From positions 1 to 64,000 of the forward strand of contig LGRX02027938.1 in the NCBI GenBank assembly GCA_001247695.2: 64,000 nucleotides of DNA. Reading direction: 5' to 3'. The stretch comes from Cymbomonas tetramitiformis. Lineage: Eukaryota; Chlorophyta; Pyramimonadophyceae; Pyramimonadales; Pyramimonadaceae. This document shows, piece after piece, positions 31,901 to 43,900 of this stretch. A program made the position numbers and the translations under genes. Position 1 is the stretch's first letter; each line of letters opens with the position of its first letter. The notes below the pieces were generated by a model. That model ran no database searches. It saw only the letters and a list, made by a program, of their open reading frames with translations, and was not told where the DNA came from.

Positions 31901-34900
31901 AGATGCGCCTAGTGGAGATCTTAATTTAAGATCGACCGGGCCTAGTATTCTTTGTTCTTTAAACAACGAATTTCCCCCGCCCAAGATTTGCTTCATATTT
32001 TTTCACAACGCCGGGATCGCGACTAATAATCATATCGACGTACATGAGAGCCCATCCTAGCATGAGCCTCCTCCTGCTCTATACATATCAGTTACTCAGC
32101 CTCACCTCACACGGGCCTCCTCCTGCTTCATTTGAGTTAGCGCCTTACCTTTGCTGCAATATTCTTGGGCATTTCATCGGTCTTGAGCAGCAACACGTAC
32201 AACACCATCCCGACACTGAAATATGCCACAGTAAAGACTTAGCGGGTTGGAATTCGTTTGCCCACGAGAAACTCTATTACCAAGTACTAAAAGGCGTCAT
32301 ACACGCTTAGTGGCACGAGGACCGTCGACAAAAGCCAGCCTGCCACCATCCCAGTGGATGTGAGAGGCATTCAGGAACAGAATGAGGCCGTGACAAGATA
32401 CCACCGACACAACCACACACCTCTAAACCAATGCAAAGCCGCATGGATGGATGTATGCATGTATGTTCCAACTACACACGCTTTCTTGAGGGGTGTTCCA
32501 TGTTGCCCAGCCCTGGAGCTCAGTTCGGCGGAATACCGGGTGGCCCTGCGGCACATTCTTCATGCGGAGCAACCCCTCCTTGGACAGGTGGAGGAGTGCC
32601 CCGATTGTGGGGGAAAGCGGGATCCCACCGGGACACACTTGTTGGGATGCCGGGGAGGAGCGGGGGCCGGTGGAGGAAACTGGTACTCTTTCATTCACCA
32701 CAAGCTACAGAGGGTAGCGAGGTGGCCAAGTCTGCTTATCCTTTGGCGTCTGCGTTACACGATGATTTCGCGGGCCACTTGACCTACTCACCGAACCATT
32801 GCCCAGATGTGACAGTGCTACATGCGGAGGGGCCGGGCCAGCATGTGCTGTTTGATGTGGCCACGGCGCGGCCGATGTCGGACGCGCTACTGGGAGCGGC
32901 CATGATGGTCCCCGGGGCGGCGGCGAAGAAGGTGGAGGAGAGCAAGTGCAACGTACGGAGATGTCCGCCCACACCACTTTATTCCCTTTGGAGTGGAGGT
33001 GTACGGTGGACTTGGGCCTGCGGCGTATGGATTTCTTCAGAAGATGCAGCGGTGCTTCAGGGAGCGGCGGTACATGGAGGAGAATGTAGAAGGAGGAGAG
33101 CAGGTGGATGGCGACGGAGACGACGACCGGGACGAGGAGACGACACATGCCGGGGCTGTGGGCTGGAAGGAGAAGTGGATCCGGCAGCTTTCTTTTGCTC
33201 TCACACGAGGGGTAACAGGGCTGATCATCAGGCGGGCTGTGGGGCGGTGCCCGGCCGGAGTAGGGTGGCGCTGGGCTGGTGGAGGGCGTGTGAGAGAAGG
33301 CATGGGCCCGAACCCGGATCGGGGGGAGGCGGCTCAAAGGGAGGGGATGGAGAGGTTGGCGTTGATGGATAGGGCGTGGGAGGACGCGATCGATGAGATA
33401 GACTATGCCACGCAGGATGGATCTGGTGGTGGGACGCAGGGATCTGGGGGGACGCAGGATGAGCAGTCTGAGCAGGCTTCTGGTGGGGCAGACGAGGCAG
33501 GCGCGATGGCATCGAGGCTCCTGGAGAGCATGGAGGATGTGCGGCGGGAGGCAGAGCACCTGAGCACTGGGAGGGGTCATGGAGGGGGCACCGCCGAGGC
33601 GCAGTCTGGAGAGGCGCATGCGGGCGCAGGTGGGCCTAGCCAGGCGGCGACAAGTGTCCAGGATATCTTGGCGGAGTGGCATGACCTCTCATTGCCGGGC
33701 CCGGAGGGTGGGGTCTGGACTCAAGAGCAGAGTGGGGCCTCGCCGGAGCAAGCAATGGCCTTGGCTGAGGGAGGGGTGGCCACCTTGATGGGGGCGAGCA
33801 GGCGGGTGGCCGGCCTTCTTGAGGGCTGTTGGCAGAGACTGTTGAGGAGTGATGATGGAGGCGTGCGAGGCACGTGGGTGGGTTGACACACACTGAACGG
33901 CATGAGATCGGCATGAGATCGGCCAACAAAAGCCAGCCCATCATCATCCCAGTGGATGTGAAAAGCAAATCAAGAGCAGGGCGGGGCCGTGACAAGATAC
34001 CACAAACGCATACATATTCCCAACCCAAGTGCAAAGCAGCATGGAAAGATGATACGATGTGACCGATCGTCGCCAAACAACTGTTGGTCTTTGGGTTACG
34101 GAGTAAGCGGACCCTGCTGGCATGCCCCCCAGTGGCTCCCGGTCGATGGATGGGACCTGTTGGTCCATGGTTATGTCATGAATGCAGTCACACCACACAG
34201 CATGGCCACCCCATGTCAAAAAAAGGAAACATGCGGGCACCTAAGTGCTCCCCACAAAATTCAAGGGAAAACACAGAAGGTGTACATCACCACCTTCTGC
34301 CTCTCCTCGCAGCACGACAGACGAAGGAGTTGACGAAGGAGTTGACACACACACACACACACGACCTACTCACCGAACCATTGCCCGGATGTGACAGTGC
34401 TGGATGCGGAGGGGCCAGGACAGCATGTGTTATTTGATGTGGCCACAGCGCGGCCGATGTCGGACGCGCTACTAGGAGCGGCCATGATGGCCCCCGGGGC
34501 GGCGGCGAAGAAGGTGGAGGAGGGCAAGGTTGCAACGTACGGAGATGTCCGCCCACACCACTTTATTCCCTTTGGGGTGGAGGTGTACGGTGGGCTCGGG
34601 CCTGCGGCGCATGGATTTCTTCAGAAGATGCAGCGGTGCTTCAGGGAGCGGCGGTACATGGTGGAGAATGTGGAACGAGGAGAGCAGGTGGACGGCGATG
34701 GAGACGAGGACCGGGACGAGGAGACGACACATGATGGGACGGTGGGCTGGAAGGAGAAGTGGATCCGGCAGCTTTCTTTCGCACTCGCACGAGGGGTCGC
34801 AGGGCTGATCATCAGGCGGGCTGTGGGACGGTGCCCGCCCGGACTAGGGTGGCGCTGGGCTGGCGGAGGGCATGTGAGAGAAGGCATGGGTCCGAACCCG

Positions 34901-37900
34901 GATGGAGGGGGGCCGGCTCAACGGGAGGGGGTGGAGAGGTTGGCGTTGATGGACAGGGCGTGGGAGGGCGCGATCGAGGAGATAGGCTACGCCACGCAGG
35001 ATGGATCAGGTGGTGGGACGCAGGGATCTGGGGGGACGCAAGATGAGCAGTCTGAGCAGGCTTCTGGTGGGGTGGACGAGGCAGGCGCGATGGCATCGAG
35101 GCTCCTGGAGAGCAAGGAGTAGGTGCGGCGGGAGGCAGAGCACCTGCGCACTGGGAGGGATCAAGGAGGGGGCACCGCCCAGGCGCAGTCTGGAGAGGCG
35201 CATGCGGGCGTAGGTGGGCACAGCCGGGCGGCGACAAGTGTCCAGGACAGCCTGGCGGAGTGGTGTGACCTCTCATCGCTGGGCCCGGAGGGAGGGGTCT
35301 GGACTCAAGAGCGGATGGGGGCCTCGCCGGAGCAAGCAATGGCCTTGGCTGAGGGAGGAGTGGCCACCTTGATGGGCGTGAGCAGGCGGGTGGCCGGCCT
35401 TCTTGAGGGGGCCGTTGGCAGGGGGGGGACTGTTGAGGGTGATAATGGAGACGTGGGGAGGCACGTGGGTGGAGTTGACACATGCCGGGCCCCTCGGAGC
35501 CCGGGGGCCCATCCCGGCAGCGATGACCACTTACAACAGGTTGCACGGCAGCATATGGCATCTCATCAGCTTCCGGGCCCATTGGGCGAGGTTGCTGGCC
35601 GTGCCGGAACTAACGGTGAGCAGCTGTCGGGAAGGCGAAGACCGGATGGTAAACTATCGGCCACCGGGAGGGCTTGGGACGCACAGGCATGTCAGGGGAT
35701 GGGACCCTAAGTAGGAACAGCGCAGAACAACAGTGGCGGAGCAAGTGTGGAGCGCATTGGTCAGATTCGTAGACATTTGGCGGGGTTTCCGGCGCAAGAG
35801 CTTTGGGGAGGGAGTGGTGAGAGGGGGTTGCAGATGCAGTTTGGCAGTGGGCGCGCACGGTCAGGTGGAAACAATGTGGTTTTTCACTCTCAGCCCCTGG
35901 GGATTGCGCTTGGGAACATGACACATTTGATGGGTGGGCAAGATGCCCTGAGGCCAGGCTTTGGGATTGGGAGGGAGCAAGGTGGTGTTGCGGAGCGCAG
36001 GATTCATGGTGGGAGCATGGCTAGCGCGACTCAGAGGGTGGATATGAATGGGCGCCATTGGCAAAGTGACAGTGCGCGAGCGGGGCGGTTGCAGAGGCGC
36101 TCTAATGGCTGTGCAAGGCTTAGGGGGTCCCATTCTTCACGACAGAGCTCCGGAAATTCTGGATGAGTGTCCCGAAGTGTGTGTTTATAATTATCCTTTG
36201 ATCCCCGGCGTGGGTACATAGTGCAGCTGATCTTCTGTGGTTACGGGGTGCCAAAGGAGTCAGTCCAAGGATAAACACACACATGGTGGAAGCATGGCTA
36301 GCGCGACTCAGAGGGTGGATATGAATGGGGGCCATTGGCAAAGTGACAGTGCGCGAGCAGGGCGGTTGCAGAGGCGCTCTAATGGTTGTGCAAGGCTTAG
36401 GGGGTCACATTCTTCACGACAGAGCTCCGGAAATTCTGGATGAGTGTCCCGAAGTGTGTGTTTATAATTATCCTTTGATCCCCGGCGTGGGTACATAGTG
36501 CAGCTGATCTTCTGTGGTTATGGGATGCCAAAGGAGTCAGTCCAAGGATAAACACACACTGGATGAGTGTCCCGAAGTGTGTGTTTATAATTATCCTTTG
36601 ATCCCCGGCGTGGGTACATAGTGCAGCTGATCTTCTGTGGTTACGGGTTGCCAAAGGAGTCAATTCAAGGATGAACACACACACACACACACACACATTA
36701 TTATTCTTCACGACAGAGCTCCGGAAATTCTGGATGAGTGTTCCGAAGTGTGTGTTTATAATTATCCTTTGATCCCCGGCGTGGGTACATAGTGCAGCCG
36801 ATCTTCTGTGGTTACGGGTTGCCAAAGGAGCCAGTCCAAGGATTAACACACACACACACGGTACCAGGGTGCTCGGTGGGTGCCCTTGCGAGCAGACGAG
36901 CCCTGACGGAGCATTTACGGCGGAGCCACCCTGACGCCTCGGGGCCTCTGTTGGCTGCGGCGAGAATTACGAGGTACCCTGAGCAGAGTTGTGGGCATAT
37001 CCTTTCGGAGACGGGTCTGCGCCAGCACCAAGGTCGGGGTGGGGGCTGTCTGGCTAGCTATGCTCAGCGTTGCGAGCCGGCTCGGGTATTCCACGGGCGG
37101 AGGAGCAGGCGCAGGGGCAGCACGGAGCCGCGGGCTTGGTGGGGGACCCGGAGGGGCTGGGAGAGGAGGGGTGGACATGGCTGCAAGGATTGAGTGTCGA
37201 TGAGTGCGCTGTCAGCGACTTCCCTTCCCTGATGGTGCCGAAGAAGGTGCGGGGGCTGTTCACCGAGTGTGTGATGGTTGCGCTTCGGAGGATGCGGGTA
37301 GACACAGCGGACATCGAGGCCTATAAGCTGTTCTTTTTACTCCCGCGCCTGGTTCTCCAGCCGGTCCAGCAGGGGGTGAAGCAGGGGGTGGCCCAGGTCA
37401 TTAAGAAGCGCTGCGCTCGCTTCTTGCGTGGCGAGTGGGAGGAGTTGCATGCAGGTGCCGGGGGATCGACGAGTTGTGGCCGAGGCGGATGAGGAACGGG
37501 TGCTCCGAGATGCGGTGCGGTTGGTGAAGGCGGGGCAGCTGGGGAAGGCAGCAAAAAGGCTGGAGTTGGCCAAGCTGGCGCCGGCGACGGAGGAGACGTT
37601 GCTGAAGCTGGAGCGGTTGCACCCGGCAGGAACAGGCAGAAGGCGGGATGTGGGAGAGGATCGCCGGCGGGAGCTTCGGGAGCAGGCGCTTGAGCTGGAC
37701 GAGAAGACGTTCGATGATGTCATGCGTAACTTGCCGCGGGCTTCGGGGCCGGGCAGCTCTCAGTGGCGGTGGGAGCATTTGTGGGCGGTCCATGTATCTG
37801 GTGGGCGAGATGCCTTGCTGGAGGTGTGCAACCATCTGACGGCAGGCCGGGCTCCAACGGGCGTGCGGGAATGGTTAGCAGGCGCTCGGTTAGTGGTGTT

Positions 37901-40900
37901 GCTGAAGGACGACCTCGGCGTCAACGTCCGGCCCATTGCGTGTGGCGAAGTTCTCCGGAAGCTTGTGGCAAAGGTCATATGTAAGCAGGAGGCGAGGGCC
38001 TTCAGGGCTCGATTTTGTGGGCCGCGGCAGGATGATGAGCTTGGTGGGCTACGGGCGGCCCAGATTGGGGTGGCGGTGAAGGGAGGGGCGGACCTGGGGG
38101 TCCACACTGTCCAGGCGGCCCTGGACCGGCACCCGGAATGGGTCTGTGTTAAGGCAGATGCCAGGAATGCCTTCAATGCGGTGCACCGTGAGGCGATGTT
38201 TGAGGCGATCGAGCGGGACTTCCCGGAGCTGTGGGCATGGACGGACCTCTGTTACGGGGTGGAGGCGAACCTGGGGTTTCGGCTGGGAGGCGCTGATGGC
38301 TCGGTGATGCGATTTGTCAAGTCGAAGGAGGGCACACAGCAGGGGGACCCCCTGGGGCCGCTTTACCTGGCTGCCCCGCTGCAGATGGTGCTGGAGCTGG
38401 TCCAGGAGAGACACCCTGGCGTGGTCATCTCTGCCTACTTGGATGACGCTTTCCTCATGGGTCCTCCGGGTATCGTGGCGCTTGCGTATGGCACTTATAT
38501 GGAGGAGGCGGCAGCGATTGGCCTTGATATTCAGCCGGTGAAGTCGGCGGCTTTCTCGCCTGAGGGTGACGCCAGTTGCTTCGAGGACGGGATGCCGGGT
38601 GCGCGGGGAGAGCTGGACTTCATTGATGTCTTGGGAGTGCCGGTGGGGAAGGCGGAGGCGGTCAGCGCGGAGATGTTGAAGAAGGTGGAGGATTTATGTG
38701 CCATTCTGCCCATCTTGAACAAGCTTGGGCACGCGCAGGCCCAAGGGCTTCTGCTTCGATTTTGTGCCCACCCGAGGTTAGGGTTTTGGCTGCGCGGGGT
38801 GCCGCCGGAGATGATGCGGGAGGCGGCCGAGGAGCATGACAGGAGGATGCAGGAGGCGTTGCGGGATTTGCTGCCTGGCGGTGGATTGGCATGGCATTCC
38901 TGTGAGTTTGCCACCCTCCCGCATGGGATGGGTCTGACCAAGGCGGCGAGGGTGAGCAGTGCGGCCTGGCTTGGTGGGTTTGCACAAGTCTGGGAGGATA
39001 TGCGGGAGCTCTTTCCGACAGTGACGGCGGGGACCGAGGACCTCGGGGCTGAGAGCGACTTGCCGTATGTCACTTCTTTACAAGCGGCCATGCGGAAGGT
39101 GTCAGAGGCGGTGGAGGTGATTGAGGGGGCAAGGGTAGCAAATGAGCATTTGCCACCACAAGTGCCGAAGGCGGACGACGTCAAGAAGTTGAGTGATTAC
39201 AGCAGGTCTCAAAAGCGTGCCCAACGGGTCTATGCTGCTGTCCTCCACTCTGCGGATTGGCTTTGGCTGGCTGGGCACGTGGGGGCGTCTCGGCTCCCCT
39301 GGCTTTTCTCGGTGACCTTCAACCGTATTGGGCCTGCTTTCTTGAGGGGTGTTCCATGCTGCCCAGCCCTGGAGCTCAGTTCGGCGGAATACCGGGTGGC
39401 CCTGCGGCACATTCTTCATGCGGAGCAACCCCTCCTTGGACAGGTGGAGGAGTGCCCCGATTGTGGGGGAAAGCGGGATCCCACCGGGACACACTTGTTG
39501 GGATGCCGGGGAGGAGCGGGGGCCGGTGGAGGAAACTGGTACTCTTTCATTCACCACAAGCTGCAGAGGGTGCTATTCGATGCGGCCAAGTCTGCTTATC
39601 CTTTGGCGTCTGCGTTGCACGATGATTTCGCGGGCCACTTGACCTACTCACCGAACCATTGCCCAGATGTAACAGTGCTGGATGCGGAGGGGCCGGGCCA
39701 GCATGTGCTGTTTGATGTGGCCACGGCGCGGCCGATGTCGGACGCGCTACTGGGAGCGGCCATGATGGTCCCCGGGGCGGCGGCAAAGAAGGTGGAGGAG
39801 AGCAAGGTTGCAACGTACGAAGATGTCCGCCAACACCACTTTATTCCCTTTGGGGTGGAGGTGTATGGTGGGCTCGGGCCTGCGGCGTATGGATTTCTTC
39901 AGAAGATGCAGCGGTGCTTCAGGGAGCGGCGGTACATGGAGGAGAATGTGGAAGGAGGAGAGCAGGTGGATGGCGATGGAGACGACGACCGGGACGAAGA
40001 GACGACGCATGATGGGACAGTGGGCTGGAAGGAGAAGTGGATCCGGCAGCTTTCTTTTGCTCTCACACGAGGGGTAACAGGGCTGATCATCAGGCGGGCT
40101 GTGGGGCGGTGCCCGGCCGGAGTAGGGTGGCGCTGGGCTGGTGGAGGGCGTGTGAGAGAAGGCATGGGCCCGAACCCGGATCGAGGGGAGGCGGCTCAAC
40201 GGGAGGGGGTGGAGAGGTTGGCGTTGATGGATAGGGCGTGGGAGGACGCGATCGATGAGATAGACTTCGCCACGCAGGATGGATCAGGTGGTGGGACGCA
40301 GGGATCTGGGGGGACGCAGGATGAGCAGTCTGAGCAGGCTTCTGGTGGGGCGGACGAGGCAGGCGCGATGGCATCGAGGCTCCTGGAGAGCATGGAGGAT
40401 GTTCCAGAATTATTGGCACTATAATTCCGGTTATTCGTAGGAGTGCACTGTCACCCCCCCCTTCCCCTTCTCCCCTCCGTGTAAAGGGAAGGTCCCATTT
40501 TACATATTCACTGTGAAATGTAAAATAGGACTACCGTCTGTCCAGCTGACACCTGTCATGCTAGACCCGAGTCACTGTCACCCCCAGTGACAGTTGGTCT
40601 CGACATCGAGAATAGCAAAGCTATTCTCGAACTCGAGCCTGCCGTCTCATCCTGACAATGGTCACGGCTGAGACGTGCCGTGGGAGTACTTCGCTATTCC
40701 GAGAACTCGGAACAGCAGTCACTCCTCACTTCTCAAGCCCACAGGTGCATAGCACTGTAAATTGGCTTTCTTTTTTCCCACCCTCCCTGCCCTTGAGTTG
40801 GGCTCTAGTGGTGTGGTGGGACGGTGCCCAGGTGAGAGGGAGCCTCATGCTACTCCAGGTGGAGTGGCAGCTTCTCAGCAGCTTCGTCTTCTTCGAGAAC

Positions 40901-43900
40901 CTGCATAGCAGCTGCTTTTGAGAGCCCCCTTGCTAGCACCACTGCAGAGCCACACATTCTGACATTTGGTAGTTGAGTAGATGAGAGAGAGATTGAGAGT
41001 TTCTCCTACAGACCGAACATGCATCGAGACCCCTGCCTTTAGCTGGACAGCAGCCTGAGACTTTTAGCTGTAACTAAATGGCAAAGTAAATATTTTTTGA
41101 GTACAAAATAATTCACTGTCTCCTGCCTGTCCGTTCTGTGTTGTGACATGCACACCTGCAAGCATAAGCGGCGGGAGGCAGAGCACCTGAGCACTGGGAG
41201 GGGTCATGGAGGGGGCACCGCCGAGGCGCAGTCTGGAGAGGCGCATGCGGGCGCAGGTGGGCATAGCCAGGTGGCGACAAGTGTCCAGGACATCTTGGCG
41301 GAGTGGCATGACCTCTCATTGCCGGGCCCGGAGGGTGGGGTCTGGACTCAAGAGCAGAGTGGGGCCTCGCCGGAGCAAGCAATGGCCTTGGCTGAGGGAG
41401 GGGTGGCCACCTTGATGGGTGTGAGCAGGCGGGTGGCCGGCCTTCTTGAGGGGGCTGTTGGCAGGGGGGGGACTGTTGAGGGTGATGATGGAGACGTGGG
41501 GAGGCACGTGGGTGGAGTTGACACATGCCGGGCCCCTCGGAGCCCGGGGTCCCATCCCGGCAGCGATGACCACTTACAACAGGTTGCACGGCGGCATACG
41601 GCATCTCATCAGCTTCTGGGCCCATTGGGCGAGGTTGCTGGCCGTGCCGGAACTAACGGTGAGCAGCTGTCGGGAAGGCGAAGACCGGATGGTGAACTAT
41701 CGGACACCGGGAGGGCTTGGGACGCACAGGCATGTCAGGGGATGGGACCCCAAGTAGGAACAGCACAGAACAACAGTGGCGGTGCGAGTGTGGAGCGCAT
41801 TGGTCAGATTCGCAGACATTTGGCGGGGTTTCCGGCGCAAGAGCTTTGGGGAGGGAGTGGTGAGAGGGGGTTGCAGATGCAGTTTGGCAGTGGGCGTGCT
41901 AGGTCAGGCGGAAACAATGTGGTTTTTCACTCTCAGCCCCTGGGGATTGCGCTTGGGAACATGACACATTTGATGGGTGGGCAAGATGCCCCGAGGCCAG
42001 GCTTTAGGATTGGCAGTGAGCAAGGTGGTGATGCGGAGCGCAGGATTCATGGTGGGAGCATGGCTAGCGCGACTCAGAGGGTGGATATGAATGGGCGCCA
42101 ATGGCAAAGTGACAGTGCGCGAGCGGGGCGGTTGCAGAGGCGCTTTAATGGCTGTGCAAGGCTTAGGGGGTCCCATTCTTCACGACAGAGCTCCGGAAAT
42201 TCTGGATGAGTGTTCCGAAGTGTGTGTTTATGATTATCCTTTGATCCCCGGCGTGGGTACATAGTGCAGCTGATCTTCTGTGGTTACGGGATGCCAAAGG
42301 AGTCAGTCCAAGGATAAACATATGTGGGCCGGCAATGCAGTTACGGGGAGGCTCAAGTGGCCCAACGAGGCTTAGGGGGTCCCATTCTTCACTTTCGAGC
42401 TCCGGAAATTCCGGATAAGTGTCCCGAACATTGTGGCTGAATCCTTTGATCCCCGGTATGGGTACATAGTGCAGCCGGTCTTCTGCGGCTACGGTGTGCC
42501 AAAGGAGTCGGTCCAAGGATAAGCCACACACACACACTTTGCGGAATGAGGCCCGCTGATAAAAGCCAGCCCACCATCATCCCAGTGTAGGTGAGAACCA
42601 TTCAGGAACAAGGAAAGGCTGTGACACGATACTACCGGTGCATACACCTCACAAATCAGGTAAGATGGGGTTATTCACTTATTACTGCCACAAATGCATT
42701 TTGTGAGATTTCACAGTTTATGCAACCTCTGCATGTTGATCGCAAGGCGGTCTCGAGTACGCACATCCTGGTGGCACGCTCCACCCTCCGGGTGGCTCAT
42801 AGTGTGATGAATGGAATCTGTTGGTCGATGAATGCACACCAATGGTCTGACAATGGAAGATGCATCAAAGCATAAACCAAAAGTAGGCACACACACAGTT
42901 ATGTGGAGTACAAAATAGCGGTAAACCCGCACTTCTGTAGAGCTAGAAAGGGTGTGGCATGTACTCTGCTATGAGCGCACAAGGATGTGACCCATGCATA
43001 CTCTTTCATTCCTCATTGGAGTGTGCAAATGATGCAGATGCAGCCTTGCCTTAAGTGAATCGTCTTGTGTAGCAAAATTTGACAAGTTGAAATTCAATGT
43101 TAATCTAATTTGAGGGCAAACCTCCATATGTCAGCCACTTGGTCATATCCTTTATCCATCTGCATCTCAGGGGCCTGATACCCAGCTGTTCCACACTGCG
43201 CAGAGATATACCAAGCAAAATGGAAGCGCGTTTAGTCGAGGGTAAAGATATATGCTTTTTTTGAATGCATTTAGCTTGTTCTTCGGATCTGTCAATGGAT
43301 GTGCACGGCATCCACACACCTTAAGATCTAGCCCAGCTGGCATCCATGAATGTCATACGTTTTGCTACGCGTAACAGGTGACGGCCTTACTATCCTATTA
43401 GTTGATATTGAGAACTTCAGTGTCAACGACTTGGTATGTGTAGCCATGTGCATAAAGCCTTCTCATCATGTTGTGCAGGTTCCTCGGGTGTTTGCCCTTA
43501 CTCTTGACACGGCGCTACGCACACTACTGTAGTAACATGTACGGTATTACAGATCACATGCACACTAAATTCAAGCACACCATGATACGATGGATCTACC
43601 GAGTCGATGCAAACTGCGATTAACATATTATGAACTTTCTTTCTGTACAGCAAACATGTAGCAGTATTCATACCGCAATATGGTGCCGAATGTCTTTGTA
43701 GACAACGGTCGCAAATCCAAAGTCTCCGATGACAGGATACTTCTCCTCGTGGACATAGATGTTGGCAGGCTGTGAACCCACAAGCAAATCACCCGGCTTT
43801 TAGTAGAAATATACATTAAAGACCTCATGTCATAATATTACCATTCGGGTGTCCAGCAGACAAGTCAATAAACTGCCAGTTAGATACTCACTAGTTCATC

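Larger units (their letters stand above)
36860..42309 (+). mobile_element. non-LTR retrotransposon with restriction-like endonuclease, longest copy
   Basis: About 4.7 kb without the insertion at 40403-41167. The order is N-terminal zinc-finger-like segment, RT, CX2C...HX4C zinc site, PD-(D/E)xK-type endonuclease, a long Gly/Ser-rich tail, and a 3' end of GTCCAAGGATAAA. No LTRs. RT motifs and downstream endonuclease place it among R2/CRE/NeSL-type elements; the exact clade cannot be told by eye. The left edge abuts (AC)n and may be 5'-truncated, since the first zinc finger lacks its leading Cys. Confidence 0.8.

Noticed and set aside
32705..35582. Minus-strand frames of 250-325 codons in the non-LTR nest
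   Set aside because: Pro/Ser/His-rich shadows of the GC-rich retrotransposon ORF on the plus strand.
40403..41167. Solo LTR of a Copia or Gypsy element
   Set aside because: The ends do not read TG...CA after removing bases present in the empty site, and no 4-6 base target duplication is visible.
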